Origin: Actinoplanes derwentensis
GTDB taxonomy: Bacteria; Actinomycetota; Actinomycetes; Mycobacteriales; Micromonosporaceae
Length of the DNA: 64,000 bases
Reading direction: 5' to 3'
Assembly (NCBI RefSeq): GCF_900104725.1
Contig: NZ_LT629758.1
Coordinates: 124,001-188,000 of the forward strand
Below are positions 46,509-54,900 of the stretch, one piece after another. Below the pieces are notes generated by a model. It searched no databases and was not told where the DNA came from. It saw nothing but the letters and a program-made list of their open reading frames with translations. Within the stretch, counting starts at the first letter, position 1, and every line of letters begins with the position of its first letter. Both the position numbers and the translations under genes were made by a program.

Positions 46509-46577
46509 GTCACCACGCTCACCCGCCCGCTTCCCGGCGTGGTGACCTGGGGTGCGAATCGCACCCCAGGTCACCAC
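46509..46577 (+). terminator. Terminator hairpin with a competing alternative stem
   Basis: GTGGTGACCTGGGGTGCG (46539-46556) pairs perfectly with 46560-46577 (18 bp, 3-base loop). The upstream arm GTCACCACGC (46509-46518) can instead pair with GCGTGGTGAC (46537-46546). The two structures exclude each other, which is the layout of an attenuator, though this may only be an imperfect triplicate of the arm. It lies just after the kinase gene and before the cobalamin riboswitch. Confidence 0.6.
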
Positions 46578-46625
46578 ACTGAAGGGGCTGCCGTGATGTC
46601 GCCGGCCGTGACCTACCCCGCGTTG

Positions 46626-46763
46626 ACGGGTTACTCGCCGGTCCGGAAGAGTGACCGGCGAGCGGTAGCGGAGGAACCCGGTGCGAATCCGGGACGGTCC
46701 CGCCACTGTGACCGGGGAAATCGCCCCGGGAGCCAGGAACTCCGGCCGCTCGCGACAACCGAC
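46626..46763 (+). ncRNA. Cobalamin riboswitch
   Basis: The stretch has the core of the B12 riboswitch: a CTCGCCGGTC/GACCGGCGAG stem, the GTAGCGGAGGAACCCGGTGC region, GAATCCGGGACGGTCCC, the B12-box-type GCCACTGTGACCGG, and GGGAGCCAGGAACTCC. It is followed by a GCGGG/CCCGC hairpin (about 46766-46783) next to the ribosome-binding site, so it probably lowers translation of the chelatase gene when cobalamin is plentiful. The boundaries are approximate. Confidence 0.9.
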
Positions 46764-46796
46764 AGCGGGCGTGGACACCCGCCGGAAGGGACCCTG

Positions 46797-49187
46797 GTGA
46801 CGAATCCGTACCCGTTCTCGGCCGTGGTGGGCCTCGACGACCTCCGACTGGCCCTGCTGCTCACCTCGGTCTCCCCGGCCGTCGGCGGTGTCCTGGTCCG
46901 AGGTGAGAAAGGTACCGCCAAGAGCACCGTGGTCCGGGCTCTCGCCGGTCTCCTCCCGCACGTCGAGGTGGTGCACGGCTGCCGGTTCGCCTGCGACCCG
47001 GACGCGCCCGACCCCGGCTGCCCGGACGGCCCGCACACCCTCGGCGGCCCGGCACTGTCCCGTCCGGCCAGCCTCGTCGAACTCCCCGTCGGCGCCACCG
47101 AGGACCGGGTCGTCGGCACTCTCGACCTGCAGCGGGCCCTCAGCGACGGGGTCAAGGCGTACGAGCCCGGCCTACTCGCCGCCGCCCACCGCGGCGTCCT
47201 CTACGTCGACGAGGTGAACCTACTCCCGGACCACCTGGTCGACCTGCTCCTGGACGCCGCCGCGATGGGCCGCGCCCACGTCGAGCGCGACGGCGTCTCG
47301 GTCAAACACGCCGCCCGGTTCCTGCTGGTCGGCACCATGAACCCGGAAGAGGGCGAACCCCGCCCCCAACTCGTCGACCGGTTCGGCCTGGTCGTCACGG
47401 TCGCCGCGCCCCGCGACGCCCGCCAGCGCGCCGAAGTGGTCCGGCGGCGCCTGGCCTACGAGGCGGATCCGGCCGGTTTCGCGGCCCGCTACGTCGCCGA
47501 CGAGCAGGTCTACGAGGCTCGCATCGCCGCCGCCCGCGCCCAGCTCCCGTCGGTGGTGCTGCCTGACGCCGAACTGGACCGGATCGCCCGCGTCTGCCTC
47601 GCCTACGGCGTGGACGGCATGCGCGCCGACATCGTGGTGGCCCGCTGCGCAGTGGCCCTGGCCGCCTGGCACGGCCGCGACCGGGTGACCGCCGACGACG
47701 TCCGCGACGCCGCCCGGCTGGCCCTGCCGCACCGCCGCCGCACCGACCCGCTCGACCCGCCCGGCACCGACGAGGAGAAACTCGACGAGGCCCTGGCCGA
47801 AGCCGAACGCCAGGCCGAAGAAGACCGCCAGGCCGAAGCCGAACGCCAGGCCGAGCAGGATCGCCGCGCCGACGACCCCGACGGCCCGGATCCGGACGCC
47901 GACCCCGACGGTTCCGGCGACGGCCCCGGTGACGACGACCCGGACGGTCCCGGCGGTGGTGGCGGTCCGCGTGACACCGGTGGCCCGTCCGGCACGGACA
48001 ACCCCGGCACAGACCACCCCCTTGCTGGTACGGACCCCAGCCCCGCACCGCCGAGTTCCCCTTCCCCGTCCGACAGCGACGATCAGTCCACCACGCCCTC
48101 GCCGACCATCCCGGCCGCTGGTGTCGCGGTCGCTGCGGGCACCGCCTACCGCACCCGCACGTTCCGCATCGCGGCCCGCGGCGAGGGCGGCCACGCCGGC
48201 CGCCGCTCCCCGGCTTTCGCCCGCCGCGGCCGGGTCGTCGGCAGCCGCCTCCCGCAGGGCAAACTCTCCGGCGCCCCACACCTGTTCGCCACCCTCCGCG
48301 CCGCGCTGGACCGGACGGCCTTGGACCGGACGGCCTCGGACCGGACCACGGACCGGGCCGTGTTGGACCGGACCGCCCTCGACCGGGCCGCGCCCGACGG
48401 CTGGTCGTCGGGTTCAGGCGGCCTCCTCGCCAGTGGTCGTTCCGCTCCGGGTGGTCTTGCTCCGGGCATCATCTCGTCGTCGGATCCCGTGCACCCGTCG
48501 GTCGTCCGGCCCGCCGGTGGCCTCTCGGCTCGTCCGGTCGGTGGGGGCGCTGGGCGGGGGATCCGGGTGCTGCCTCGGGACCTTCGGGAGTCGGTTCATG
48601 TGGGGCGGGAGGCGAACCTCGTGCTCTTCGTGGTGGACGCCTCCGGGTCGATGGCCGCGCGGAAACGCATGACACTTGTCAAGACCGCGGTGCTGTCGCT
48701 GTTGCGGGACGCCTATCAGCGGCGGGACCGGATCGGGATGATCACGTTCCGGGGGAGTGACGCCGACGTCGTGCTGCCGCCCACCTCCAGCCATGAGGTC
48801 GGGGTGCAGCGGCTGGCCGCTCTGCGTACCGGTGGCCGGACCCCGCTCGCCGCCGGTCTGAAAGCCGCCGCCGCGACGATCGCCACCGAACGCCGCCGCG
48901 ACCCGCGCCGCCGCCCGCTGCTGGTGCTGGTCACCGACGGCCGTGCCACCAGCGGACCCGACCCGATGCGCCTGGTCCCGGCCCTGTCCGGAGTGTCGAG
49001 CGTGGTCGTCGACTGCGAGTCCGGCCCGATTCGCCTGGGCCTGGCCCGCAAGCTGGCCGCCGCCTTGAACGCCGAGATCATGCCCCTCGACCGGCTCCAG
49101 GCGGCGACTGTCCTGAGCCGCCGGTCCGGACCGTCCGGTGCCGAGGCTCCGGTTCCGGTCGACCGCGCCTACCGCCGGGCCGCCTGA
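46797..49187 (+). CDS. Cobaltochelatase-type protein: fused AAA+ and VWA subunits
   Basis: The 796-residue protein joins a Mg-chelatase-I-like AAA+ ATPase (GEKGTAKST Walker A near residue 42, VLYVDEVNLL Walker B) to a Mg-chelatase-D-like VWA domain with the DASGSMAARKRM metal site. In B12-making actinobacteria such fusions assist the CobN-type chelatase that inserts cobalt; CobN itself is not in the window. The linker of about 240 residues is rich in Asp, Pro and Gly, has an EAERQAEEDRQAEAERQ helix, and a DRTALDRTASDRTTDRA repeat. The start is GTG 46797 behind GGAAGGGACC; the frame is open further upstream only through the riboswitch. It is under riboswitch control. Confidence 0.85.
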   Translation: MTNPYPFSAVVGLDDLRLALLLTSVSPAVGGVLVRGEKGTAKSTVVRALAGLLPHVEVVHGCRFACDPDAPDPGCPDGPHTLGGPALSRPASLVELPVGATEDRVVGTLDLQRALSDGVKAYEPGLLAAAHRGVLYVDEVNLLPDHLVDLLLDAAAMGRAHVERDGVSVKHAARFLLVGTMNPEEGEPRPQLVDRFGLVVTVAAPRDARQRAEVVRRRLAYEADPAGFAARYVADEQVYEARIAAARAQLPSVVLPDAELDRIARVCLAYGVDGMRADIVVARCAVALAAWHGRDRVTADDVRDAARLALPHRRRTDPLDPPGTDEEKLDEALAEAERQAEEDRQAEAERQAEQDRRADDPDGPDPDADPDGSGDGPGDDDPDGPGGGGGPRDTGGPSGTDNPGTDHPLAGTDPSPAPPSSPSPSDSDDQSTTPSPTIPAAGVAVAAGTAYRTRTFRIAARGEGGHAGRRSPAFARRGRVVGSRLPQGKLSGAPHLFATLRAALDRTALDRTASDRTTDRAVLDRTALDRAAPDGWSSGSGGLLASGRSAPGGLAPGIISSSDPVHPSVVRPAGGLSARPVGGGAGRGIRVLPRDLRESVHVGREANLVLFVVDASGSMAARKRMTLVKTAVLSLLRDAYQRRDRIGMITFRGSDADVVLPPTSSHEVGVQRLAALRTGGRTPLAAGLKAAAATIATERRRDPRRRPLLVLVTDGRATSGPDPMRLVPALSGVSSVVVDCESGPIRLGLARKLAAALNAEIMPLDRLQAATVLSRRSGPSGAEAPVPVDRAYRRAA

Positions 49188-49600
49188 CCCGGTTCGCCAC
49201 CCGCAAACCGATGCCGAACCTGAAGTGGCCGGGTTCGACGAAGCGACCGGACTCGACGAAGTGGCCGGGTTCGACGAAGCGACCGGTGACCGTCGGCCAC
49301 GGGCGACGACGTGGAGCCGGTCTTCGGGCGCCGGTGCGCTGTCGGCCGGTATCTCGATCGGGCCGGGGCTGACCTGTGCCGACGAGGCCCGACCGGGGCC
49401 GCCCGGGGTGGGGCTGGGTGTGGGCGGGACCGGCATGCCGGTGAGTGGCGCCGGGGAGTGCGTGGCGGGAGCCGCGCCGAGCCCGGTTGCCGGACCCGGC
49501 GGGGCATGCCGGCTTCGGCGGGACCGGAACGGCGTACCGGAAACGGGTTGGAAAGCAGTGACCGTGAGCGGGAAGCCCGCGGTGAGAATGGGGAGGAAAC
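49188..49600. other. Long gap before cobO, no gene seen
   Basis: These 413 bp lie between the chelatase and cobO genes on the same strand. They begin with an 18-bp tandem repeat and continue GC-rich with several small hairpins. I looked for a second cobalamin riboswitch and did not find its conserved core. A plus-strand frame covering it has no start signal. GGGAGGAAAC at the end is the cobO ribosome-binding site. Confidence 0.4.
49222..49293. repeat. 18-bp tandem repeat, four copies
   Basis: GAAGTGGCCGGGTTCGAC and GAAGCGACCGGACTCGAC alternate, giving four 18-bp units (49222, 49240, 49258, 49276), the last diverging after GAAGCGACCGG. Units 1 and 3 are identical. Confidence 0.75.
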
Positions 49601-50200
49601 GTGCCGCAAGGGAAAGTCACCAGTGTGCCGGATGACGGGCTGACGACGCGGCAGCGGCGGCGGCAGGCGGTGTTCGCGGTGCATACCGGGCCGGGCAAGG
49701 GGAAGTCGACGGCCGCGTTCGGAATGGCGTTGCGGGCCTGGAGTGCTGGTTGGCCGGTGGGGGTGTTCCAGTTCGTCAAGTCGGAGAAGTGGAAGGTGGG
49801 GGAGGAGACCGCGCTCAAGGCACTCGGTGAGCACGGGCCCACTCCGGTGACCTGGCACAAGATGGGGGAGGGCTGGTCCTGGATTCAGCGGGCCGGTTCG
49901 GAGCGGGATCACGCCGCGGAAGCCGCTGAGGGGTGGGCGCAGATCAAGCGGGATCTGGCCGCTGAGACGCACAAGTTCTACGTGCTGGACGAGTTCACCT
50001 ATCCGATGAAATGGGGCTGGGTGGACGTCGCCGACGTGGTGGAGACGCTGCGGGACCGGCCGGGCATCCAGCATGTGGTGATCACCGGGCGGGACGCGCA
50101 CGCGGATCTGATCGCGGCGGCGGATCTGGTCACCGAGATGACGAAGGTGAAGCATCCGATGGACGCGGGCCGTAAAGGGCAGCAGGGAATCGAATGGTGA
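49601..50200 (+). CDS. cobO: Cob(I)yrinic acid a,c-diamide adenosyltransferase
   Basis: The 199-residue protein has the CobO/BtuR P-loop VHTGPGKGKSTAAFGMALRA, the VGVFQFVKS strand, FYVLDEFTYPMKWGW and VVITGRDAH, the usual order for the ATP-binding adenosyltransferase. It attaches the adenosyl group to the corrin cobalt. GTG 49601 follows GGGAGGAAAC. Its stop overlaps the start of cbiA by seven bases. The start codon of the adenosyl-cobalamin-consuming pathway agrees with the B12-binding protein elsewhere in the window. Confidence 0.93.
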   Translation: MPQGKVTSVPDDGLTTRQRRRQAVFAVHTGPGKGKSTAAFGMALRAWSAGWPVGVFQFVKSEKWKVGEETALKALGEHGPTPVTWHKMGEGWSWIQRAGSERDHAAEAAEGWAQIKRDLAAETHKFYVLDEFTYPMKWGWVDVADVVETLRDRPGIQHVVITGRDAHADLIAAADLVTEMTKVKHPMDAGRKGQQGIEW

Positions 50201-51534
50201 ATCGGATCGTCATCACGGCCCCGGCCAGCGGGCACGGCAAGACCACGGTGGCGACGGGGCTGCTGGCGGCGTTCGCCCGGCGCGGGCTGCGGGTGGCGCC
50301 GTTCAAAGTGGGGCCGGACTACATCGATCCGGGATATCACGCGCTGGCCGCGGGCCGGCCGGGGCGCAACCTGGATCCGGTGATGGTCGGTGAGTCGCTG
50401 GTCGGGCCGTTGTTCGCGCACGGTTCGCAAGGTGCCGATCTGGCGATCGTCGAAGGGGTGATGGGGCTCTACGACGGGCGGACCGGCGCCGGTGATCAAG
50501 GGTCGACGGCGCAGGTCGCGGAGTTGCTCGGCGCGCCGGTGATCATGGTGGTGGACGCGGCTGCGCAAGGGCGGTCGATCGCCGCCCTGGTGCACGGGTT
50601 CCGGAGTTTCGGGTCGGTGCGGCTGGCGGGTGTGATCCTGAACCGGGTCGGTTCGGACCGGCACGAGCAGATCCTGCGGGACGCCTGTGAAGAAGTCGGC
50701 ACGCCGGTGCTGGGTGCGCTGCGGCGGGCGGACGCGGTCGCCGCCCCGTCCCGGCATCTGGGGCTGGTTCCGGCGGCCGAGCGACGGGCCGAGGCGCTGG
50801 CGTCGGTGGAGGCGATGGCTGATCTGATCGCCGCGTCGGTGGATCTGGACGCGGTGGCGGCGGTGGCCCGGTCGGCGGCTCCGTTGCCGTTGCCGGCGTG
50901 GGACCCGGTCACTGCGGAGCCGATCAAGAACGGTCCGGTTGTCGCGGTCGCCGGTGGTCCGGCTTTCACCTTCTCGTACGCCGAGACCACCGAACTGCTG
51001 GCCGGGGCCGGTGCGACGGTGGTGCCGTTCGACCCGTTGCACGACGAGAAGCTGCCGGACGGCACCCGCGCGATCGTGGTCGGCGGCGGTTTCCCGGAGG
51101 TGTACGCGAGTGCCCTCTCCGCCAACGAGCCGCTGCGGACGGCGGTCAAGGAGTTCGGCGGCGTGATCGCGGCCGAATGCGCGGGCCTGCTGTGGCTGTG
51201 CGAGTCCCTGGACGGCGCGCCGATGTGCGGGGTCCTGGAGGCGGAGGCGGTGATGTCGCCGACGCTGACGCTCGGTTACCGGGACGCGGTGGCGCTGTCG
51301 GACAGTCCACTGGGCCCGGCGGGCACCCGGGTGACCGGTCACGAGTTCCACCGGACGGTGGTGCATCCGCGGTCGGGTCTGCTGCTGTCGCCGGCGGGCG
51401 GGGCGGCCTGGGCGTGGCGGGGTGCCGATCCGGAGGGGTTCGCGTCGGCCCGGCTGCACGCGTCGTACCTGCATCTGCACTGGGCGGGCGCACCTCAGCT
51501 GGCCCGGTCGCTGGTCGCCGCTGCCGCGCGGTGA
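50194..51534 (+). CDS. cbiA: Cobyrinate a,c-diamide synthase
   Basis: The 446-residue protein has an N-terminal P-loop synthetase domain (IVITAPASGHGKTTVATGLL, then FKVGPDYIDPGYH and VEGVMGLYDG) and a C-terminal type I glutamine amidotransferase domain (VVGGGFPEVYASAL, nucleophile Cys in AAECAGLLWL, late GHEFHRT). It amidates two side chains of cobyrinate with glutamine and ATP. It overlaps cobO by seven bases and the next gene by four, so the three are translated as one operon. Confidence 0.94.
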   Translation: MVNRIVITAPASGHGKTTVATGLLAAFARRGLRVAPFKVGPDYIDPGYHALAAGRPGRNLDPVMVGESLVGPLFAHGSQGADLAIVEGVMGLYDGRTGAGDQGSTAQVAELLGAPVIMVVDAAAQGRSIAALVHGFRSFGSVRLAGVILNRVGSDRHEQILRDACEEVGTPVLGALRRADAVAAPSRHLGLVPAAERRAEALASVEAMADLIAASVDLDAVAAVARSAAPLPLPAWDPVTAEPIKNGPVVAVAGGPAFTFSYAETTELLAGAGATVVPFDPLHDEKLPDGTRAIVVGGGFPEVYASALSANEPLRTAVKEFGGVIAAECAGLLWLCESLDGAPMCGVLEAEAVMSPTLTLGYRDAVALSDSPLGPAGTRVTGHEFHRTVVHPRSGLLLSPAGGAAWAWRGADPEGFASARLHASYLHLHWAGAPQLARSLVAAAAR

Positions 51535-51920
51535 TCGTTCTGGGTCTCGGGGCCCGCAGCGGTGCCGATCTGGCCGGCCCGGTGCGGCTGGCGCTGGCCG
51601 CGGCGGGCCTGCTCCCGGATGACGTGGGTGTGCTGGCCACGCTGGACCGGCGGGCCGCCGAGGACCGGGTGCTGGCGCTGGCACGCGAGCACGACTGGCG
51701 GATCGCCGCGTTCACCGCGCACGAGCTGGCCGCCTGCCCGGTGCCGAACCCGGGACGGGCGGCGGCCGTGGCGGTCGGCACGCCGAGCGTGGCGGAGGCG
51801 GCGGCCCTGCTGGCCGCCGGTCCGGGCGCCGAGCTGATCATGCCGAAGCGCAGCCGGGCGGGGGTGACCGTGGCGCTGGCTGTTATACAGCGTCCCGGTT
51901 TCGTTCAGTACATTTGCTGA
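51531..51920 (+). CDS. CobE/CbiG C-terminal-like cobalamin synthesis protein
   Basis: The 129-residue product starts at GTG 51531 overlapping the cbiA stop by four bases. It reads VIVLGLGARSGADLAGPVRL, then AAFTAHELAACPVPNPGRAA and later GTPSVAEAAALL and LIMPKRSRAGVTVALA, the pattern of CobE and the C-terminal domain of CbiG. The family takes part in corrin ring contraction or acetaldehyde release. It is a standalone domain. The cobalamin operon appears to end here; a weak GCTGA/TCAGC stem overlaps its stop codon. Confidence 0.8.
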   Translation: MIVLGLGARSGADLAGPVRLALAAAGLLPDDVGVLATLDRRAAEDRVLALAREHDWRIAAFTAHELAACPVPNPGRAAAVAVGTPSVAEAAALLAAGPGAELIMPKRSRAGVTVALAVIQRPGFVQYIC

Positions 51921-51962
51921 AAGTTCAGCCGATCGTGCGGTCTGTCTTCTGACAATACGTCC

Positions 51963-54900
51963 GTGCGATCTGGCCGGAGAATCTCGATCCTCGTAGTCGC
52001 GGTGCTGGTGCTCACTCTGTGTGCCCGGCCGGAGTCCGCGATGGCCGGGGTGCTGAGATCCACCGCGCAGGGGGTGCGCGCCGAGGTCAACCTGCTCAGT
52101 GGCGTCCTGCCGCTGACCCTGGCGGTACCCAACCCGGAACGCAGCTGGACCGAGGGCGGCAGCGCCTCGTCGTCGACGGTCGCCAACCCGGGCCTGAAGC
52201 TGCTCGGCACCTCGATCCTCAGCAGCGGCGTGATCACGTCGACCGCCGGGCCGGGCACCGGCGCCAGTGGCCGGGCCGAGACGAGCGTGGCCGGCGCCTC
52301 GGTCCTGGGCGCGGCCGGCATCGGGGTCGGCGCGGTCCGGACGGTCTGTGTGATGGCGGCCTCCGGCATCACCACGACCACCGAGATCGCCGACCTGAAG
52401 GTGGCCGGGCAGACCATCGCCAACCCGGACGTCAACCTGAAACTGCCGGTCGGCAACCTCGCCAGCGTCTGGATCGACCACCGCACCGCCGACTGGGACA
52501 GCAACGGCGTCTACCAGTACACCGTCCGCGCCCTCGACGTCAGCCTGCTCGGCGGCTCCGGCATCCTCAGCGCCGTCGCCAACGGCTCCGTGGTCGTCGG
52601 CGAGTCGGTCTGCTCCGGCACCATAGTGCTGGACCAGCCGACCGTCACGCCGGTCTCGCTCGCCCCCGGCCAGTCCGGCACCCCGGTCGTGACCGTCACC
52701 GACAGCGGTGACGTGGGCGCGCAGAACACCACGATCAAGATCCCCAAACCGGGTGCGGCGTACGTGCTGGACCCGCCGACCGTGACCGGCGGCGGAACCT
52801 GCTCGACCGCCGATCCGGACTACGTGATCTGCTCCGGCGTGACCGTCCCCGGCCGGGGCAGTGTCAAGGTGTCGCTGCCGGTGAAGCTGAAGGCGTCGGC
52901 CGCCGCCGGGACACCGGCCTGGGCCACGTCCACCGGAAAACTGATCAGCGCCGCGAGCACCCCGGTCGCCCAGGCCGGCCAGACCAAGACCCAGACCGCC
53001 AACGGCACCCTGGTCAACCCGCAGGGGCCGGTCAGCAGCGGCGGCACGGTCACGGTCGACCAGGTCACCCTCGCGGCCGGCAAGACCGCCGCCGGAACCG
53101 TCAAGGTCACCAACCCGGGACCGTCCGACGCGAGCGCCACCGTCACCGTCCCGATCGGCAACCGCCCCACCGGGATCACCGTCGCCACCGCCGACGTGGA
53201 CGGCACCCCGTGCGTGGTCACCACCGCCACCGTCACCTGCACGGGTGTGCCGATCACGGCGGGCGCCGAGGCGACCGTGAAGATCAACACGGCGGCCGCG
53301 GTCACCACACCGGTCGGCACCACCTGGGACCTGGCCGGCGTGACCGCCCTGATGAACGGCTCCACCGTCACCGGCGCCGGCCGGCTGATCACCGTCGGTA
53401 CCCCGGACGTGAACCTGTCCGGCGGCATCACCGTCGTCCCGGCGACCGCGATCCCGGGCGGCTCGGCCGGCATCGCCACCGTGAAGGTCACCAACGCCGG
53501 CTCGCTCGCCGCCACCCCGACGACCATCACCATCCCGGCGGTACCGGCCGGCTACACCGTCTCCGCCCCGGTCACCACCACCGGCGGCGGCACCTGCGCG
53601 GCCGGGACCAGCGGAATCAGCTGCACCGGCGTGACCGTGCCGGCCGGCGGGACGGTGAACGTGGCAGTACCGGTCACCCTCACCCCATCGGTCACCACCG
53701 GGTGGGCGGCCACCTCGGTCGCGCCGATCACCGCCACCGCCGGCGCCTCCACCGGCACCACCAGCGGCACGATCGTCACCGCCTCCCCACGGTTCACCCT
53801 GGCCGCCACCGCCGACGGACCACTCGCCGGCACGATCAGCCCCGGCCAGACCACCAGCATCGTCACGAAGATCGAGAACCAGGGGCCGTCGGACGCCAGA
53901 CCGGCCACCTTCACCGTGGTCGCCCCGATCGGCACCACCCTGGGTACGCCGACCGGCGCCACCTGCACCGCCGACGCCCCGAAGACCGAACTGGCCTGCT
54001 CCGCCGACCTGGCCGCGGGCGCGCCCGCACTGAGCGTCAGCCTGCCGGTGACGATCAACCCGCTGGCCGACACGTCCCGCGCGCTCACCGGCGGCTGCGT
54101 CAGCCTGGACAACGACAGCCTCTGCCAGACCGGCGAACCGGTGCTGCCGCCGATCACCCTGCGCAGCCCTTTCGGAGTCCGGGTCCTCGGCACCTTCGCC
54201 CCCGCGGTGATCACTCCCGGTCAGGACGGGACCGGCAAGCTGACGCTGCGATCACTGCAGGCGGAGAGCGACCTGACCGTCACCATCCCGGCCGGCACCG
54301 CCCTGCCCAGCGGCTTCAGCGTGGTGTCCGCCACCGCCGGCGGCACCCCCTGCACCCTCGGCACCACCGCCGTCACCTGCACCGGCGTCGACCTGACCGC
54401 GCTCACCGGCAAGGACGTCGCTGTCAAGGTCGCCGTCGACCAGAGTGTCGTGCCACCGGCCGCGTGGACCCCGGCCGGGATCACGGTGACCGGCGGCACC
54501 GAGACGACCACCCTCACCGGTCCGCTCGCCGCCACCGGAACGGTCAACTACACCCTCGCCGCCGCCGCCACCGTCCCGGCCGACGGCACCGTCCTGCCCG
54601 GCACCGCCACCAGCCTCGGCGTGACCGTCACCAACAACGGCCCGTCGACCGCGGCACCCGCGAGCTTCCGGGTCTTCGCCCCGGCCGGCACCAGTTTCCC
54701 CGCCACCGGTCTGCCGCCGATCTGCCGGCGCACCCTGGACACCCTGCTCGTCTGCTCCACCCCCACGCTGGCCCGGAACGCCTCGACCGGAGCGCTCACC
54801 GTGCCGCTGACGGTGGCCGCCGACACCGACCCGTTCACCCCGGTCAGCGGCGGCTGCACGGACGTCGACGGCATCCCCGGCTGCGGCGGGGCCGGTGACC

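Noticed and set aside
49480..49600. Possible second cobalamin riboswitch before cobO
   Set aside because: The stretch is GC-rich and folds, but I do not see the conserved GCCACTG-type box or the GAGCCAGGAAC element.
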